Shown here one piece after another: positions 25,801-34,070 of a stretch of DNA of 43,777 nucleotides; positions within the stretch are counted from its first letter, which is position 1; every line of letters starts with the position of its first letter. The notes below the pieces were generated by a model. The model ran no database searches. It worked only from the letters and a program-made list of their open reading frames with translations, and was not told where the DNA came from. Both the position numbers and the translations under genes were made by a program. Source of the stretch: Acidobacteriota bacterium (GTDB taxonomy: Bacteria > Acidobacteriota > Blastocatellia > Pyrinomonadales > Pyrinomonadaceae); the NCBI GenBank assembly GCA_023436495.1, contig JAEZIT010000076.1:1-43777 (forward strand), given 5' to 3'.

Positions 25801-28011
25801 GCTCTGAAGCGCCAGGACCTGTGCAATGTTCAGGTTCGAAAATACCGCGTCGATATTCGATCTCGACCTGTTGTTGAGCGCAACGACGGCCGTACCTTCG
25901 ACACGCCCGTCCATAACGTCCGCCGTAAGCTGGTTCAAAGCCACGCGGTCATTGTTCACATCGACCGCCGCCCGCGCCGCCCCGAGGTTTATGCTGCCCA
26001 GCACGCCGCCGCCCAGGCTCATGTCAGCCGTGACCCTGTACCGCCCGGATGGCTCCAGTACGAAAACCGGACGGTTGATCTTAACTTCCCGGAGATTCCC
26101 TCCATTCGGAAGAGTTTCGCTCTTCCCGATCATAACGTCCCCGGCGTTAATATCCCTTGATGTCCCTTGTACCGTTCCTTGCCGGATCGTCAACCGAACA
26201 CCGGCGATGTTCAGGGTGCCGAGCACGGCGCCGCCGGCATTTATGCTCGCGACCCGCAGGTTGTCGGAATAAATGACAGTGTCGCCGGACGGAATGTCAC
26301 TAAGCGTGACTTCAGGCGCCGCTAATCCCGTGATGCGCGCACCGTTAGCGTCGACTTCTTGTGCACTAAGGTTTCGGGCAATAATGTCCGTCGAATTTGG
26401 CAGATCGGTCAGCTTGAAACTGTCCGCCGTTACATTCCGAAGCCTGGAATCGCCTATTTGCCCCGATTCTGCACGCAATCCGTCGATATCGACATCCGTT
26501 CGACCCTCGGTATCGCGGACCCTTAGGTTGCGGCCGCTCACATTCTGCAGCTTATACTGCTTGCTCGTTAACGACCCCGCCGTACCGCTGCCCGCCGTAA
26601 AATTCGTCACCCCGCCGCTGCGCGAAAACCGCAGGTTTCTCGCCAGCAGGTCCGTAAATTCCGTGTCCGCCACCGAAAATTTCTGGGCCCGCCCGTTACC
26701 CGCACTCGCGGTCAACTCGCCGTCCTTTAGCTCAGCGACCGCGTCCGATACGAATAAGCGCCCAAGAGTCAATGACTTAGACTTTGCCGCGGCGGCCTGC
26801 AGTTCGCCGACCCAACGAAAATCGGTACCGGTCCCGCGAACATTTCCCACAAGCTGCGGAAACTCGACCCGAAAGTCCTCGAACGTAAGAAGCTCAGCGA
26901 TCGCCTTGCCATTCGCTTCATACGACGTATTCGTCCCGGCAACCGTCGCCGCGATATTCACGCCTTTAAGATAGACATTCGCGGCCGTAAGTGCTTCTGA
27001 ATCAGCAGTTCCCTCGATCTTGTAATTCTCGCCTTCGCCGGTGACCGTTCCCTTGAAATTCCCGACGCCGCGAAGCGTCGTACCAAGCGGAAAGATATTC
27101 GAAGTCTGCGTAAGATCGACCGTGGATTCGATATTAAGGTTATATTTCGGCGAGGCCCAATCGGTCAGGGTACCGTTAAGCGTCGATACACCGATGGGTG
27201 TCTCGATCTTCAGTTCCGTGATCTCAGCCCCGAGACGGTCGGCAATTCCCGCCGCGTGAATATCGATCTCCTCCAGTGTGCTGTCGCTATACGTGAAGTT
27301 AGAATCCGTCGATGTAAAGTCTAGTTTATAACGCTTTTGCTCGTCAGGAACGTCGTAATTCTCCGGCTCCAGCAGGAAAACGACGTTGTTTGCGTTTGCC
27401 GCAATATTACGTGATAGGTCGCCGAAATGAACGACGCTGTCCGTCAAGGAAAAGTTGATCGAATTGTATTTGAAATTGACGCGGGCCCCCGGCTGCTCCT
27501 CGACAAAGGTCAGGTTTGAGAAGTTCGAGCGCCCATTTTCGTCAAATCTGATCCAGACCTCGGCCCCCGAAATTTCTGTGGTATCTACGCTAATATCACG
27601 GCTTAACTGCCATGCGTACAGGTTCGTGACGGTCAAACCAAGGCGGGCGTCACGTATAAAGAACAGCTTCTCGCCGGAGACGCGGTCGTTAAATGTCGCG
27701 TTCTTGAGTTCGAGCTGAAGCGGCGCGACCGTTACACGAAAGACGTCGGCGTCGAAAACGATCCCGATCTCTTCCATTTTGGCGACGAACTGGGTCTTTA
27801 CGTAGTTGTCGAAAACCCCGTATCGATACAATACGACCGTGAACGCCGCCAGGATCACGAGAAGCAGGGCCAATCCGCCGATGGCCATCACCGAATTGCG
27901 GCGCGTAAAATACCGCCGTCTCTCCGGCTCGGGCGCGTAGGCCCCTTCTCCGTTCTCCTCTGGTTCGATCCCCGGATTGCCGTCCCTTTGTTCGATATCT
28001 TCTTCCGGCAT
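22867..28011 (-). CDS. tamB: TamB-like AsmA-family envelope transport protein
   Basis: A 1714-residue protein with one N-terminal membrane anchor (about 40-64, AIGGLALLLVILAAFTVVLY) after an acidic cytoplasmic tail. A very long periplasmic beta-rich region follows, and a C-terminal TamB (DUF490) domain that includes LDPIIAGERLNPGARLTVGR and ends in an Arg/Phe-rich strand (FEVRFRRRF). Members form beta-groove bridges between inner and outer membranes, moving phospholipids or aiding outer membrane protein insertion. It is longer than the E. coli protein (about 1260 residues). The Omp85 gene follows after 36-44 bases, the usual tamA/tamB pairing, and ribBX precedes it by 25 bases. Confidence 0.9.
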   Translation of the reverse strand: MPEEDIEQRDGNPGIEPEENGEGAYAPEPERRRYFTRRNSVMAIGGLALLLVILAAFTVVLYRYGVFDNYVKTQFVAKMEEIGIVFDADVFRVTVAPLQLELKNATFNDRVSGEKLFFIRDARLGLTVTNLYAWQLSRDISVDTTEISGAEVWIRFDENGRSNFSNLTFVEEQPGARVNFKYNSINFSLTDSVVHFGDLSRNIAANANNVVFLLEPENYDVPDEQKRYKLDFTSTDSNFTYSDSTLEEIDIHAAGIADRLGAEITELKIETPIGVSTLNGTLTDWASPKYNLNIESTVDLTQTSNIFPLGTTLRGVGNFKGTVTGEGENYKIEGTADSEALTAANVYLKGVNIAATVAGTNTSYEANGKAIAELLTFEDFRVEFPQLVGNVRGTGTDFRWVGELQAAAAKSKSLTLGRLFVSDAVAELKDGELTASAGNGRAQKFSVADTEFTDLLARNLRFSRSGGVTNFTAGSGTAGSLTSKQYKLQNVSGRNLRVRDTEGRTDVDIDGLRAESGQIGDSRLRNVTADSFKLTDLPNSTDIIARNLSAQEVDANGARITGLAAPEVTLSDIPSGDTVIYSDNLRVASINAGGAVLGTLNIAGVRLTIRQGTVQGTSRDINAGDVMIGKSETLPNGGNLREVKINRPVFVLEPSGRYRVTADMSLGGGVLGSINLGAARAAVDVNNDRVALNQLTADVMDGRVEGTAVVALNNRSRSNIDAVFSNLNIAQVLALQSGRVLPVEGETSGQINLAFSGRNFRDATGTARADINANAGNADRGTVPVSGRVELTATNGLFNVDQARLNTPNSELTATGVFDLRNDDSNLNVALRSTDGSEIDRLIRVLGVSPDLEQQMDSMDVQLAGNVNFNGQITGNFSDPIIDGRASLDSLSLRGREVGAVTSDIFVSPAGTELRNGRLTERDGGTIAFDVSIPSIGTNNTSVRATLTNVDAANLLAALPLEGILPQSVRDFSGQTSGTVDITGLPNNAVGGIDLASSGGSVSGQAFESLRAKATFQGTLINLENLDIRTTDGFVSAKGTYDRATTMFDLDLEGKNVQLASLLPLLPQSASLPNVSGTTEFTAKATGQTSQSSTYNINFSGAAHNVTINESALGEVTFKGNTVNNVLNADLTAMLEGRPQVVSATVNFADENIPFRLVHDLDNSPLAPFIAFIPQLRDLGITGTATGHVEFGGNLTEMANGERVFTSANMTGTARFSQLALQIQDTPLAAAEPVVIRFSPREVIFESARFAGGGSNMTIAGTYALSNNGINNLTVDGRVNLNLVNLFTKDSDTFFSGFADVAIRISGPSETARVSGTADVDNGSVSTFIGSDRLSFERVKTRVIFTSNQAQIDRAVGFLGGGRFEASGGALIEGLKIQRFRMSVNGTNVTVPLPTDFITTGDVQLEITGVRLRTIDELGIRIGGRVNARRSLYTKDIDLTSIVGARREGSISSGSSLSAPQFDLVIEGRNALIVRNNIADLTASVSIRLTGDADNPSVSGRITADRGTILFRNDRYEVLRGVLEFPPDTSIEPIINLQAETQIGGYQIFVNLSGPLTDTELLNASVRSTPALPQADVVSLITTGNLSNTESGIPTLAQTGINTAADILTDAIISNPARKATDKLFGLNVFELDPIIAGERLNPGARLTVGRQINNNLRVTYSTNLSQDQNQIVAFEYRVSNKISLVAMYEQRPLSNVTRNRDNFSFEVRFRRRF

Positions 28012-28036
28012 ATCTCTACCAATCTAAAACGCCATA

Positions 28037-29164
28037 TTACAAATTTACTGTCTCGACTATTTCCAGATCGAATGCCTCGATCGCGCTGATGCGCGGGGGA
28101 TGGTTTGATAGCAGCCGAATCTTCTTTATGCCCAGATCATGAAGTATTTGGGCCCCAATGCCGTAGTCGTGGAATTTTCCATATCCAGTTTCGCGTTTTG
28201 CGGCCTGAAAATCAATATTTTTTTCCTGCATCACGGCGTATGTCCGTAATTGATTCACAAGATCCAAATTGTTTTCCCGCTGCCGTAAATACAGCAGAAC
28301 GCCTGACTTAGCCTCAGCGATCTTCTTCAACGCCGATTGCATGGACGGTGCGGCCTCGCCAAGCGTGCAGCCGAACAGGGCAAAGGTCACGTTCTCCGTC
28401 TGGACACGCACAAGAACAGGGGTGTCGTCGCTGGTTACGTCGCCCATCGTCAACGCAATATGCGTTTCACCGTTGATGATATTTTCGTAGACTATCGTCC
28501 GGAACACGCCGTATTCAGTCGGCAGGTCGGTTTCGACCACGCGGCGGACGAGCGTTTCCTTCTGGATACGATACCGGACGAGGTCTGCGACGGAAATGAT
28601 CTTCAGGCCGTGCTTCTCCGCGAAAACCTCTAATTGGGGCATGCGGGCCATCGTGCCGTCGTCATTCATTATTTCGCAGATCACGGCGGCCGGCGTCAGG
28701 CCGGCGATACGTGCCATATCGACGCTTGCCTCGGTTTGACCAACACGCACAAGCACACCGCCCCGCTTTGCCCGAAGCGGAAAGATATGGCCTGGGCGAG
28801 CAAGGTCCGACGGCCTCGAGTTCGGATCAACGGCCGTCAGGATCGTCCTGGCCCTGTCGGCTGCGGAAATTCCCGTCGTAACGCCTTCGCGTGCTTCGAT
28901 AGATATCGTGAACGCGGTCCCCATGCTAGAAGTGTTCTCGGTGGTCTGTGGCGTCAACTGCAGTTCGTCACAGCGCTCTTCCGTCAGCGGCAGGCAGATC
29001 AGTCCGCGGCCGTGGATCGCCATGAAGCTTATTATCTCAGGGGTAACAAGTTCGGCGGCGCAGACGAGATCGCCTTCATTTTCGCGGTCTTCATCATCGA
29101 CGATGATGATCATTTTGCCGTTCCGGATGTCTTCGGCGGCTTCTTCGATAGTGGCAAGTGACAT
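28037..29164 (-). CDS. ribB: DHBP synthase with degenerate GTP cyclohydrolase II domain (RibBX)
   Basis: 375 residues. The N-terminal half is 3,4-dihydroxy-2-butanone 4-phosphate synthase for riboflavin: DDEDRENEGDL (23-33), GISAADRA, RPGHIFPLRA and ICEIMNDDGTMARMP are present. At the metal-ligand His of GHTEA the sequence reads GQTEAS (Gln 143). The C-terminal half is shaped like GTP cyclohydrolase II (HDYGIGAQILHDLGIKKIRLLSN) but lacks all three zinc cysteines in place (ENVTFALFGCTLGEAAP, about 257-272), and the EGRGIGL catalytic stretch is RQRENNLDL. It is therefore probably inactive as cyclohydrolase, like RibBX. I chose ATG 29164, since the longer reading frame runs antisense into the next gene. 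Confidence 0.88.
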   Translation of the reverse strand: MSLATIEEAAEDIRNGKMIIIVDDEDRENEGDLVCAAELVTPEIISFMAIHGRGLICLPLTEERCDELQLTPQTTENTSSMGTAFTISIEAREGVTTGISAADRARTILTAVDPNSRPSDLARPGHIFPLRAKRGGVLVRVGQTEASVDMARIAGLTPAAVICEIMNDDGTMARMPQLEVFAEKHGLKIISVADLVRYRIQKETLVRRVVETDLPTEYGVFRTIVYENIINGETHIALTMGDVTSDDTPVLVRVQTENVTFALFGCTLGEAAPSMQSALKKIAEAKSGVLLYLRQRENNLDLVNQLRTYAVMQEKNIDFQAAKRETGYGKFHDYGIGAQILHDLGIKKIRLLSNHPPRISAIEAFDLEIVETVNL

Positions 29165-29275
29165 TATAAATACGGCCCATTCGGGCACAGTGACTATTTG
29201 TTTCGATTTTAACGAAAAGCGGCAGTAATTCCTAATAATAGGGCGATTAACAATTGCCGCCCAAGGATTTACAAT

Positions 29276-30439
29276 GTGGACGTGCTGCTTGCAATAAAAC
29301 TTGTCCGCCGGTTTCGCCGATCGCCGCGCCGTACGCTTGTTCGCTTTACGTCCGCGGCGGCCGTCGCCGGGCTCGCTTTGGGCATCGCGGCACTGATCAT
29401 CGCACAGAGCCTCGCTCGCGGTTTTCAAGGTGAACTGCAGACGAAACTCCTGACGAACACGGCACATATCACCGTGGCGCGAACGGATCGAACCGCCATC
29501 ACAAATTGGAGGTCCGATGTTACGCATATACGGGAGATCGCAGGCGTCACAGCCGTACGTGCCGAACACTCTGAACCCGCGATCCTGATCGGCCCTCGTT
29601 CGGCTGAATACGCTGTATTGCGTGTCATTGATAGCGGCGGCATCGCGGCGGGCGGCGGCCGCGCCCGAATCACCGTCGGCAATGAGCTCGCGAAACGTAC
29701 CGGCACGGCGGAATCGGCAACACAGGAGCTTGTCACTTTTAACAATATGTCCTCGCCGGTTAAAACACCGGTTCTGGTCACGGGTGAATTTTCGACCGGT
29801 ATTTATGAATACGACGCGTCGTGGGTACGTATGGATTCCGCCGAATACGCCCGAATGAGAGGTTCCGTCGAATTTGTGCCTACTTCGCTAAACGTCAGCG
29901 TAACTGACATTTACGAGGCCTCGGAAGCCGCGGAACGGATCCGGCAGATAATTGGGCCGGACTATTTCGTTCTGGATTGGCAGGATGCGAACAGGCCGCT
30001 GTTCGCCGCATTGAGTCTGGAGAAAAAGGCGGCGACCGCAGTCATTTGGCTTATCATAATCATCGCGGCCCTTAATATCACAACGACGCTGGCGCTGCTG
30101 GTGCACGAGAGGCGAATAGATATTGCCGTGCTCCGGACGTGCGGTGCCGGAACAAAATACGTAGTGTCGTTGTTTGTCTTAGAAGGAATGATGCTTGCAG
30201 CAATTGGCATCGTTACAGGAATCGCGCTCGGAATATCCTCCTGCGTAGCCGCAAATAAATTTCGCTGGCTCAGTACTCCGGCGGACGTTTATACCTTAAG
30301 CTATATACCTTTGCGGCCGGAGCTTGTAGATACGGCGCTTGCCGCATTGGCGGCCTTCGCCGTCGCATTGATCGCAACATTCTATCCGGCGATCAAGGCA
30401 GCCGGTGTAAAGCCCATGGAAAGTCTTCGAGATCAATGA
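29276..30439 (+). CDS. LolC/LolE-like ABC transporter permease
   Basis: A 387-residue FtsX/MacB-type permease with four membrane segments: one near residues 25-48, then a periplasmic domain (about 50-245), then three C-terminal segments (about 250-380). The end YPAIKAAGVKPMESLRDQ matches the LolC/E family, which releases lipoproteins from the inner membrane with the ATPase LolD. No LolD-type ATPase gene lies beside it in this window, so the partner is encoded elsewhere or the role differs. The GTG at 29276 is preferred; AAGGAT lies about 8 bases upstream. The divergent partner is ribBX, with 111 bases between. Confidence 0.83.
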   Translation: MDVLLAIKLVRRFRRSPRRTLVRFTSAAAVAGLALGIAALIIAQSLARGFQGELQTKLLTNTAHITVARTDRTAITNWRSDVTHIREIAGVTAVRAEHSEPAILIGPRSAEYAVLRVIDSGGIAAGGGRARITVGNELAKRTGTAESATQELVTFNNMSSPVKTPVLVTGEFSTGIYEYDASWVRMDSAEYARMRGSVEFVPTSLNVSVTDIYEASEAAERIRQIIGPDYFVLDWQDANRPLFAALSLEKKAATAVIWLIIIIAALNITTTLALLVHERRIDIAVLRTCGAGTKYVVSLFVLEGMMLAAIGIVTGIALGISSCVAANKFRWLSTPADVYTLSYIPLRPELVDTALAALAAFAVALIATFYPAIKAAGVKPMESLRDQ

Positions 30440-30445
30440 TGTGTG

Positions 30446-31651
30446 ATGGCCGATGTGACCGACAGGCGAACAAGATATATAGTTTTGCTGCTTCACGCCG
30501 TCTTTTTGCTGTCCGGAACAGCAACCATTCTCATCGGCCAGGTCCTGCCGTTATTTGCCGTTCGTTTCGGGCTAGATGATCTGCAGCTCAGCTATTTCTT
30601 TCCCGTCCAGTTTTCGGGCTCCTTGCTCGGAACGCTTTGGTCGCGATATTTCGCACGGCGGAACAGCTTTGTCGTCGCGGCGGTGATCGGATGTGCGGCG
30701 ATGTCGATCGGTGTTCTGCTTTTGAATTCGGATTCGTTTGTCGTCTGTCTGGCGGGATTCCTTCTGAACGGTATTGGGATCGGGCTGACACTGCCTTCGA
30801 TCAACCTTTTGATATTCGAACTGAATCCCGTGCGCAGCGGCCAGGCGCTCAGCGTCCTCAATTTTTGCTGGGGTGTCGGTGCGATAATCTGCAAGCCGTT
30901 CGTAGATCTGACGTCGCGTGAATCGAGCATTTTTCTCACAACCGCGTTATTGGCATTGTCTTTCGCAGCGGCAGCATTACCCATGTACCTGTTGGGACCC
31001 GGGTTCGTGGAGCCGACAGCTTCCACCGCTTTCGCAGAGGCCGATCAAGTCGCCGATAAGCCTGGCTCTATTTGGTCCACTGGCGTCGCTTGGTCATTAG
31101 CAGTCTTTAATTTCGTACACGTCGGTTATGAGAGTGCCGTCGGTGGATGGCTGACGACGTACGCTGAACGAGTTGAGGGTCCGCATGGCCTGCAGCTGCT
31201 GACGCCGACATTCCTCTACTTCAGCTTTTTTGTGGCTGGCAGAGGCATCGCGCCTTTGTTCTTTCGGATCTTTACGGTAAACACTGTGATCATGATCGAC
31301 CTGGTGATCATTCTGATCGGAACGGTCGCTACGCTCTCCGCCGACAGCGTGTTTTTGCTAAATATCGGCGCAAGTATCGCCGGATTCGGCACAGCATCCG
31401 TATTTCCCGCCACGGTCGCACGGTTTGGTAATGTTTTCGGCAGCGGTTCAACGCGGCGCGCTACTCCACTTTTCATAGCGGGCACTGTTGGAGCGGCGGC
31501 CGTGACGTCGCTTATCGGATTTGTGTCGGAAAAGACAGGCAGCCTTCACGCCGGGATGTTCGTAATGCTTGCCTGTGTCTCGGCGTTGATCATACTGCAG
31601 TCATTCCTGACCATACGGACCGGAACAAAAACGGCAGGCGGCCTCAATTGA
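30446..31651 (+). CDS. MFS transporter
   Basis: A 401-residue major facilitator superfamily protein with about 12 membrane segments. Loop 2-3 contains the positively charged turn SRYFARRNSF in place of the classic motif A. Residues such as NGIGIGLTLPSINLLIFELNP and VLNFCWGVGAIICKPFVDL resemble the FucP/sugar-type MFS branch, but the substrate is not deducible. Start: ATG at 30446, directly preceded by an in-frame GTG at 30443. It follows the permease stop by 6 bases, so both are likely co-transcribed. Its last codons form the left arm of a hairpin that serves the opposite strand. Confidence 0.82.
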   Translation: MADVTDRRTRYIVLLLHAVFLLSGTATILIGQVLPLFAVRFGLDDLQLSYFFPVQFSGSLLGTLWSRYFARRNSFVVAAVIGCAAMSIGVLLLNSDSFVVCLAGFLLNGIGIGLTLPSINLLIFELNPVRSGQALSVLNFCWGVGAIICKPFVDLTSRESSIFLTTALLALSFAAAALPMYLLGPGFVEPTASTAFAEADQVADKPGSIWSTGVAWSLAVFNFVHVGYESAVGGWLTTYAERVEGPHGLQLLTPTFLYFSFFVAGRGIAPLFFRIFTVNTVIMIDLVIILIGTVATLSADSVFLLNIGASIAGFGTASVFPATVARFGNVFGSGSTRRATPLFIAGTVGAAAVTSLIGFVSEKTGSLHAGMFVMLACVSALIILQSFLTIRTGTKTAGGLN

Positions 31652-31661
31652 CCGCCTGCCG
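31627..31661 (-). terminator. Intrinsic terminator of the S41 gene, inside the MFS 3' end
   Basis: A perfect 10-bp stem, CGGCAGGCGG (31632-31641) with CCGCCTGCCG (31652-31661) and a 10-base loop, lies across the MFS stop codon. On the minus strand it is followed by five Ts (31631-31627). It begins 25 bases after the S41 peptidase stop and has no T-tract on the plus side. It is therefore a Rho-independent terminator for the minus-strand gene embedded in the neighbouring coding end. Confidence 0.75.
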
Positions 31662-31685
31662 CATCTCATCACGGATCGGAACTGA

Positions 31686-33005
31686 TCAGAATTTTTGTTT
31701 ATAAGATCGTTTCTCTTTTTCGAAGAGTTTCCCCGCTTGCTCTGGCGACATATCCATCCCGAGGCTCTTGACCGCGGCGCTTAGCACCGGATCGATCCCA
31801 GCAGCAAGGTCCCGGCCCGTGTGCAGAATCAGTTCGTCCGGTACTACGCCGATCTTCTCGAGGCTCTTTCCATCTGTCATTATCAGGTCGGCAATCGTAA
31901 CACTCACGGCGAAACCAATTACCGTATCGACGCCGAGTTCGTGCGGGTACGTCCGCGATTCCATGACCGCTCCGGCCGATAGATCGCCGAAGACCCGGCC
32001 TCGTTTTTCAAGCTGCACTACACGTCCGAAAACCTCGGACGCTGAGCCTGATTCGGAATCAAGCAGTACGGCGACCTTGCCCTTAAAGTGGTCGGCACCT
32101 TTGGATTTCGCCAATATCTCCTTAGTTTCTTTTCGGGTTTTTTCGTCAGCGATCTTGATATTGTCGGCAAAGAAATGTCCGATGAGACGCCGGACCGTAT
32201 CGACGCGTCCGCCGCCGTTTCCGCGGAGGTCGAGGATCACGGCCTCTTTATCCTTTGCCTGTGACATGATCTTATCCACGTCAGACGGTTCCATGTTAAA
32301 GGCCGGCATTTGCCAAATAAGAAGCTTTTTATCGACCTCGTATATGAACTGTTTTCCGGATTCTATATATGCATTCTCTATCTCTCGAATATAATTGTTG
32401 CGGTCAATGCCTGAACCGGCAAGATCCAAGACCTTTCTTCCCTGAACGATCTTGGCCTGTATTTGGACCTGATCCTCTTTTCCATCGGGTTTGCGGGTTA
32501 ATAGGAGCATGCCCGGCTGAGGCCTGAGTACACGATAATAATAATTTATAAGAAAAAGATCCTTGCGGGTGGGGGCGAAATTCTCGATTCCGAGTATCTC
32601 GTCGCCTACAGCCAATCCTTTCTTGAACGCGTCGCTTGATTCATTGACACGGACAACAAAGCACCGGTCGCCGAACATCTGCATTTCGAACCCGTAAGTG
32701 GTCTTGTTAGCCTTCCCCGGCGGCATATAGAAGAGGTGCGAATCATCGAAATCGACAAGCGTCTGGGCGATAATTCCGGAGAGCTGGCTAACGCTCGTGG
32801 CTTTTTTCAGCTGCTCTTCAGCCTTCTTGAAATGCTCATCAAAAGGAATGCCGCGGAAATTTGGGTCGTAGTAATTCTTCTTGACGTCGTCGCGGATCAT
32901 TCTCAGTATGCTCGCGTGCCGCCCTTTTTCGAAATCGAGCGATTGCGCCATAGCCGAAAACGCGCACAGGAGCGCAAGGAATAGGGAGATTGAAAATGTC
33001 TTCAT
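31686..33005 (-). CDS. S41-family peptidase homologue lacking the usual Lys
   Basis: A 439-residue exported protein (signal peptide 1-20, ending SAMAQ) of the C-terminal processing peptidase family. A PDZ-like domain (about 105-175) precedes the catalytic domain (about 220-420), with LDLRGNGGG (258-266) and the nucleophile region SESGSASEVFG (catalytic Ser by alignment Ser 321). The general-base lysine, normally 25 residues later in a GKG motif, is Ala 346 here (SAGAVMES). It may use a different mechanism, as in tricorn or other Lys-free S41 members, or be a non-peptidase. The galU stop is 70 bases upstream on the same strand. Confidence 0.82.
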   Translation of the reverse strand: MKTFSISLFLALLCAFSAMAQSLDFEKGRHASILRMIRDDVKKNYYDPNFRGIPFDEHFKKAEEQLKKATSVSQLSGIIAQTLVDFDDSHLFYMPPGKANKTTYGFEMQMFGDRCFVVRVNESSDAFKKGLAVGDEILGIENFAPTRKDLFLINYYYRVLRPQPGMLLLTRKPDGKEDQVQIQAKIVQGRKVLDLAGSGIDRNNYIREIENAYIESGKQFIYEVDKKLLIWQMPAFNMEPSDVDKIMSQAKDKEAVILDLRGNGGGRVDTVRRLIGHFFADNIKIADEKTRKETKEILAKSKGADHFKGKVAVLLDSESGSASEVFGRVVQLEKRGRVFGDLSAGAVMESRTYPHELGVDTVIGFAVSVTIADLIMTDGKSLEKIGVVPDELILHTGRDLAAGIDPVLSAAVKSLGMDMSPEQAGKLFEKEKRSYKQKF

Positions 33006-33074
33006 TAAGGGAGTCCTCCGATCAGAGTGGAAGAGTGAAAGCCCTAAGGCCGCGCTTATCTTATATGCAATCGG

Positions 33075-33944
33075 TTAAAGATTCAATGCTTTCAGATACT
33101 GGCGAAAATCGTCGCCGAGGTCCGCGCGTTTCAGTGCAAATTCGACCGTGGCGATCAGAAAGCCGAGCTTGTCGCCGGCATCGTGACGAACGCCGTCAAG
33201 TTTTACCGCGTAGAAGGGACGTTCCTTAAGCAATAGACGCATAGCATCGGTGATCTGTATCTCACCCCCGGCACCGGGTTCGGTCTTTTCGATCGCACTG
33301 AAAATGTCCGGCGTAAAAATATAGCGGCCTATGATCGCAAGGTCCGATGGCGCGTCAGCAAACGCGGGTTTTTCGACCATGTCTTTGATGCGAAATACAT
33401 TTGGTTCGATCTCTTCCGCGTCGATCACACCGAATCGCGAAATTGCTTCGCCATCGACCTGCATTGTAGCAATGACAGGGGCCTCGTATTTTTCAAAGAC
33501 TTCGGTCATTTGCTTGAGAGCGGGCTTTTCCGCGTCGATTATGTCATCAGCAAGAAGCGCGGCAAACGGCTCGTTCTCGACGAAGTCTTTTGCCTGATAA
33601 ATGGCATGCCCAAGGCCGAGTGCCTGTTTTTGCCGCGTGTACATTATCCGCGCAATGTCGGAAATAGCACGGACTGCTTCGAACATCTCTTGCTTGCCTT
33701 TTTCAAGCAGCACCTGCTCGAGTTCAAACGAAATATCGAAATGATTTTCGATCGCGCCTTTTTCACGGCCTGTGATGATAAGAACGGAATCAATTCCTGT
33801 CGCAACGGCCTCTTCGACGGCGTATTGGATCAATGGTTTATCGACGAGCGGCAGCATTTCCTTTGGCGAGGCTTTTGTCGCCGGTAGGAATCGTGTTCCC
33901 AGACCGGCCGCGGGGAAAACGGCTTTGCGAATTTTATTTGTCAT
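33075..33944 (-). CDS. galU: UTP-glucose-1-phosphate uridylyltransferase
   Basis: A 289-residue cytosolic enzyme making UDP-glucose from UTP and glucose 1-phosphate, for envelope polysaccharides and glycolipids. The N-terminal nucleotide-binding signature FPAAGLGTRFLPATKASPKEM (residues 9-29) is complete. Further GalU features are LGHAIYQAKDFVENEPFAALLADDII and GVRHDAGDKLGFLIA near the C-terminus. Length and order fit the family. It is divergent from serS, with 126 bases between the starts. The ATG at 33944 has no convincing ribosome site. Confidence 0.95.
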   Translation of the reverse strand: MTNKIRKAVFPAAGLGTRFLPATKASPKEMLPLVDKPLIQYAVEEAVATGIDSVLIITGREKGAIENHFDISFELEQVLLEKGKQEMFEAVRAISDIARIMYTRQKQALGLGHAIYQAKDFVENEPFAALLADDIIDAEKPALKQMTEVFEKYEAPVIATMQVDGEAISRFGVIDAEEIEPNVFRIKDMVEKPAFADAPSDLAIIGRYIFTPDIFSAIEKTEPGAGGEIQITDAMRLLLKERPFYAVKLDGVRHDAGDKLGFLIATVEFALKRADLGDDFRQYLKALNL

Positions 33945-34070
33945 ACCAAGTTTGTTAAATTCAACGAAATAGGCGGTAATTAGGGCGCAAAATCGTAGAT
34001 ACGCTCAGCTTACCGCCAAATAATAAATCTTAGATTAGAACGCATATATTAACAACCGTTTAGAGAATTC

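Noticed and set aside
23408..26974. Long plus-strand open frames opposite tamB
   Set aside because: They are mirror frames of a long GC-rich gene, rich in Ser/Arg/Pro without domains or ribosome sites.
28037..29569. 510-residue version of ribBX
   Set aside because: The extra 135 residues run antisense across the start of the permease gene and have no family pattern; the DHBP synthase domain begins at the ATG at 29164.
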